From Citrus sinensis (taxonomy: Eukaryota > Streptophyta > Magnoliopsida > Sapindales > Rutaceae), in NCBI RefSeq assembly GCF_022201045.2, contig NC_068564.1, positions 248,001-312,000 on the forward strand: 64,000 nucleotides of DNA. The letters run 5' to 3'. Below the pieces are notes generated by a model. It was not told where the DNA came from, searched no databases, and saw only the letters and a program-made list of their open reading frames with translations. A program made the translations under genes and the position numbers. This document shows positions 60,801 to 64,000 of the stretch, in pieces (position 1 is the first letter of the stretch; each line of letters starts with the position of its first letter).

Positions 60801-63800
60801 ATAAATGAATTTGATTAGCATTACCATGGGGAGAACACTTCCCAATAATTAAGAATGCAAAAAAAAGTAAGGTTTCTGCCAACTAGGTTTAGGTATTTAC
60901 AAAATAAGTAATAGTGAGCTCTGCTAAAATAGAATATTGGTTTATACTAAAGAAATACAGCTACTAACCACAAGATATGGAAACTAGTTAAATGGAATCT
61001 AAATTCTAGTAGCTAATCATTGTAGAATGATAGATCTGTAAACTCAAAATTATCAAAGTGAATGTATCAGTTTATTGTTCAAACCATTTGAAAAGACCTT
61101 GACCAGCACAAATGTAAATAATGTCATTCTATTTCTAAAACTGATGCCCGTAACATAGAAAAAAGTAAAATACATAACCCTGACTAGAGTACTAGACTTT
61201 TGAGCATAATATGTGTCCTCGTGGGGTATTTATCATTTAATTGCATACTTAGTGTTGCAGTACAACTCCTAAGGCAGAATAAAAAAAAAGTGACAAAGTT
61301 TATCATTTAAATGAATACTTTTGAAACAAAAATTGAGGGAACAAGAATATTAAATGTTGTCATTTTTTATCAGGGTCTGATTTAGTTGTCCTCCATTGAC
61401 AAACGGATCTAGCATGAGAGCAAACTATTAAAATAAGTATGCTTAGAGAATCACTTTTCTTTTGCTTTGCATAAGAAACTTATAGACAATCCAACTCACC
61501 GCTCCATTGACTGCCACATTCAGGTCTGCATCATCAAAGACTATGCAGGGTGCATTGCCACCAAGCTCTAAAGATACCTAAAGGAGACAAGTTAAGAGCA
61601 TCAAGCTAATATGGTGATATCTAAAGCCTCCTCGCTTAGGGTTACACATTACTGTCATACCCTACACACCTTTTTAACAGTCCCTGCAGCTCCCGCCATC
61701 AGTTTCTTTCCAACAGCCGTTGAGCCAGTAAATGTAATCTTCCTCACCTGAATAAGTTATTCAAAGCTACTCAAAGTTTCTACAATTTGTATATCTGACA
61801 ATCACCCATGAGATTAACAAAAGGTCACTTAATAAAAAGTTTGGGAGATATCTTAAGAAAGTAAAACCTGTGGGCTCGTGAGCAAAGCATCACCAATATC
61901 AGGAGCATTCCCCATAACCACATTCACAACACCCTGAAAAAGTACAAAAATAAGAATAATCAAATTAATGACAAAACAGAAATTTCAATTAAAAATTACT
62001 ACTTTTAGTCAAGTCAATAGTCCCCAACTCAAGAAGGTCCAGCTGAGAGTACTAATTCCCCTATACATCAATGCATTTCAGTGTACAGCAATGGTTTAGC
62101 TTACAAGAGCCAAATGAACAGCAAACTTCCAAAATTCTCTTTAAGAATTACCGGTGGGATTCCAGCCTGCAAGGCGAGCTCAGCTGCTGCTAAAGCACTG
62201 AGAGGTGTAAATTCAGAGGGTTTTAGAACCACTGTACAACCACAAGCAAGGGCCGGACCAACCTGTTAAAAATATCAATACAAACACTCAACTTATATGA
62301 TAAAAGGCTGGCTGCTTTTAAAACAGTTATACATGTGTGTGCAAACTATTTAAAAAAAAAAAAATTCTGAGACAATAACTTAAAATTGCACAAGTGGAAA
62401 CACCTTTCGGGTAATCATAGCCAAGGGAAAGTTCCACGGTGTAATTGCACCAGCAACACCTACAGGCTGCGCATAAAAACAATGAAAAGTAGATTATATA
62501 AGAAGATCACACAATGTCTAACAAAGAGTATGAAAAAGTTTAATATCAAGAATTGCCCATCTAAAAGCAAATACAAAAACATAAGAAATCAAATATCAGC
62601 TTTCCAGTTTCCAGATCCTCAAGCAAGATAAAGCAGATGAAAGATTGCAAAAACTATTTAAAAAGGAGACAAAAATAACATCTTCCAAAGAAGGAGAATT
62701 AATTCTTTAAAGGCGGTTTAAAACCTATATGGTTCAATTCAAGCTTATTGCCAATAATTACTTCAATAAATCCGAAAAAGTTGGATGTTGGAAGGATTTG
62801 TGTCACACGATGACTGACTTCCCTAACCGCTTATGATATCCTAGCACTTAGAAGGTTTAAAGTGCATGCTATTCCTCACATGATTTTTGAGGAAGATTGA
62901 GTCGACAAAAGTCAACCTGATGGAAAGCTGCGTCAACAGCCCTTGGATAGAGTATTTCTGTTATCATCTTGTGCTAATGGATTCTCAAATCATAGAATAG
63001 AGAAGCAGATTGTTTGATTAAAGGTGTGGTTGAATTGAAATTCCACATGACACTAATATTTTGAGTGGAAGTAAACAAAAATTTATCAAAAGAATTAATT
63101 CACTGATACGTGGTAATGATATAGGACTTGAAAACAAAAGGCCACCTGCTTTAGAACAAATATCCGGCGATCAGGCAGAGTTGCTGGAATTATATCACCA
63201 TATACACGTTTCGCCTCCTCTGCATAGAACTCAATAAACTTGGCTCCATAGTCAACCTGTATGTTAAATCCAAAAATGTAAACATTGAAAATAATAAAAA
63301 ATCAACAACAAAACAAAAATATGTGGGGTATACCGATTACTTAAATTCCTAAAGGCAAACTTTTAATGGTTTACCTCTCCGACAGCTTCTTTAAGAGGTT
63401 TCCCCTGCTCCAATGTTATTAGTTGGCCAAGCTCTTCTTTGTGAGCCATCAGTAGATCATACCTTAGAATAGATATAAAGAAAAATTATATCAAGGTCTA
63501 TGTGAGAGAACAGAATCTCCCAGCACCAGAACCAATTGTATGCCATGTTATAATTAGGCACATAATTAAACTTCAACGGAAACTTTAATCAAAGCAAGTC
63601 AACAATGCTTTTGGTATGAATAATAAGCATCTTATTAAAAGGAAAAAAAAAAAGCTTTCAGGATAAATTGCCAAAAAATCATCAACGGAAAAGAGTCACC
63701 TTAAAAGCACAATAATAAGTTTTCCAAAGTCTTTGAGCAAAAATACATAAAGAAGCATTCAAATGTGAAATTCTGTGAAATTTTCTCTCTTCATGTTCTG

Positions 63801-63976
63801 GAAATTAACACACCCACACATATTACACAAAACTCTATAAATACTAAGCATGCTCTGGTCTGCACCCACTTTTTAAGATCATTCTAGATATTCTATCAAA
63901 GCAGATGGTCAAGGATATAGGTTATACCATTTCCGCAAACCCTTGCTTCTCTCAGCAGCAGTAAGCTTGCTCCAAG
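57871..63976 (-). CDS. ALDH5F1: Succinate-semialdehyde dehydrogenase, mitochondrial (ALDH5F1), 3' 17 exons
   Basis: Last enzyme of the GABA shunt, oxidising succinic semialdehyde to succinate with NAD+ in mitochondria. Seventeen coding exons on the minus strand: 63928-63976, 63375-63462, 63146-63256, 62404-62466, 62152-62262, 61868-61933, 61670-61747, 61500-61577, 60730-60796, 60469-60554, 60071-60103, 59925-59957, 59273-59373, 58692-58777, 58433-58539, 58274-58351, 57871-57909. Phases are consistent and all introns GT..AG, giving about 424 residues. The 5' exons, with start and transit peptide, lie beyond the right edge. Motifs in order: [50 protein letters not shown] (cofactor site), [14 protein letters not shown] (catalytic Glu), [13 protein letters not shown] (catalytic Cys with a second Cys two residues on, as in the redox-switch SSADH type), [10 protein letters not shown], and [19 protein letters not shown]. 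It ends [12 protein letters not shown]. Two consecutive exons are only 33 bases. No lesion was seen. Confidence 0.96.
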
Positions 63977-64000
63977 CTACACAGATAATAGGCCAAAATT
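63977..64000 (-). other. Start of the next upstream SSADH intron, cut by window edge
   Basis: The acceptor side (ending TGTGTAG on the minus strand) of the intron before the first visible exon. The remaining upstream exons are outside. Confidence 0.7.

Overview
The window looks like nuclear DNA of a flowering plant, most likely a eudicot. It is AT-rich, with long non-coding stretches. It has intron-containing genes with GT..AG junctions, plant-specific families (R2R3-MYB, MYB-CC/GARP, DUF620, plant OCT transporters) and typical plant transposons (hAT, MULE, CACTA, PIF/Harbinger MITEs, L1-type LINE, tRNA-derived SINE). A tree crop such as Citrus would fit the gene content, but nothing here proves the species.

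Layout. 1-2855: 3' part of a decayed L1-type LINE. 4611-5852 (-): an R2R3-MYB gene in three exons. 5853-18534: a gene desert made largely of DNA transposons, including a three-level nest (hAT > MULE-like > hAT, 13262-16254) and a snap-back MITE (16856-17006). 18535-31555 (-): a tandem cluster of three organic cation/carnitine transporter (OCT) genes. The outer two are intact single-exon ORFs. The middle one is a pseudogene with a nonsense codon and an LTR-like insertion. Between them lie a probable solo LTR with a 31-bp minisatellite, two hAT elements and a MITE. 31556-37307: desert with Harbinger-like, MULE-like and snap-back elements. 37308-39829 (+): a DUF620-family gene in three exons. 40315-44332: a CACTA element with 3-bp target duplications whose left terminal repeat is split by a Harbinger-type MITE. 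44333-51535: non-coding, with a LINE 3' stub, microsatellites and palindromic repeats. 51536-53432 (-): a six-exon MYB-CC (MYR1/MYR2-like) transcription factor. 54567-54765: a SINE with a perfect 15-bp target duplication. 57871-63976 (-): the last 17 coding exons of mitochondrial succinate-semialdehyde dehydrogenase, whose 5' end lies beyond the right edge.

The protein-coding genes are ordinary plant housekeeping or regulatory genes with no evident shared pathway, apart from the OCT paralogues. No new enzymatic or defence system was found. The strongest signals are structural. Many transposon boundaries can be defined to the base by target-site duplications, which gives a relative insertion chronology. 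Two near-perfect hairpin MITEs of one family, 19 kb apart, each keep an exact 9-bp duplication. The middle OCT paralogue is visibly dying but keeps a TATA element. All splice junctions, boundaries and homologies were read by eye; no alignment or database search was run.
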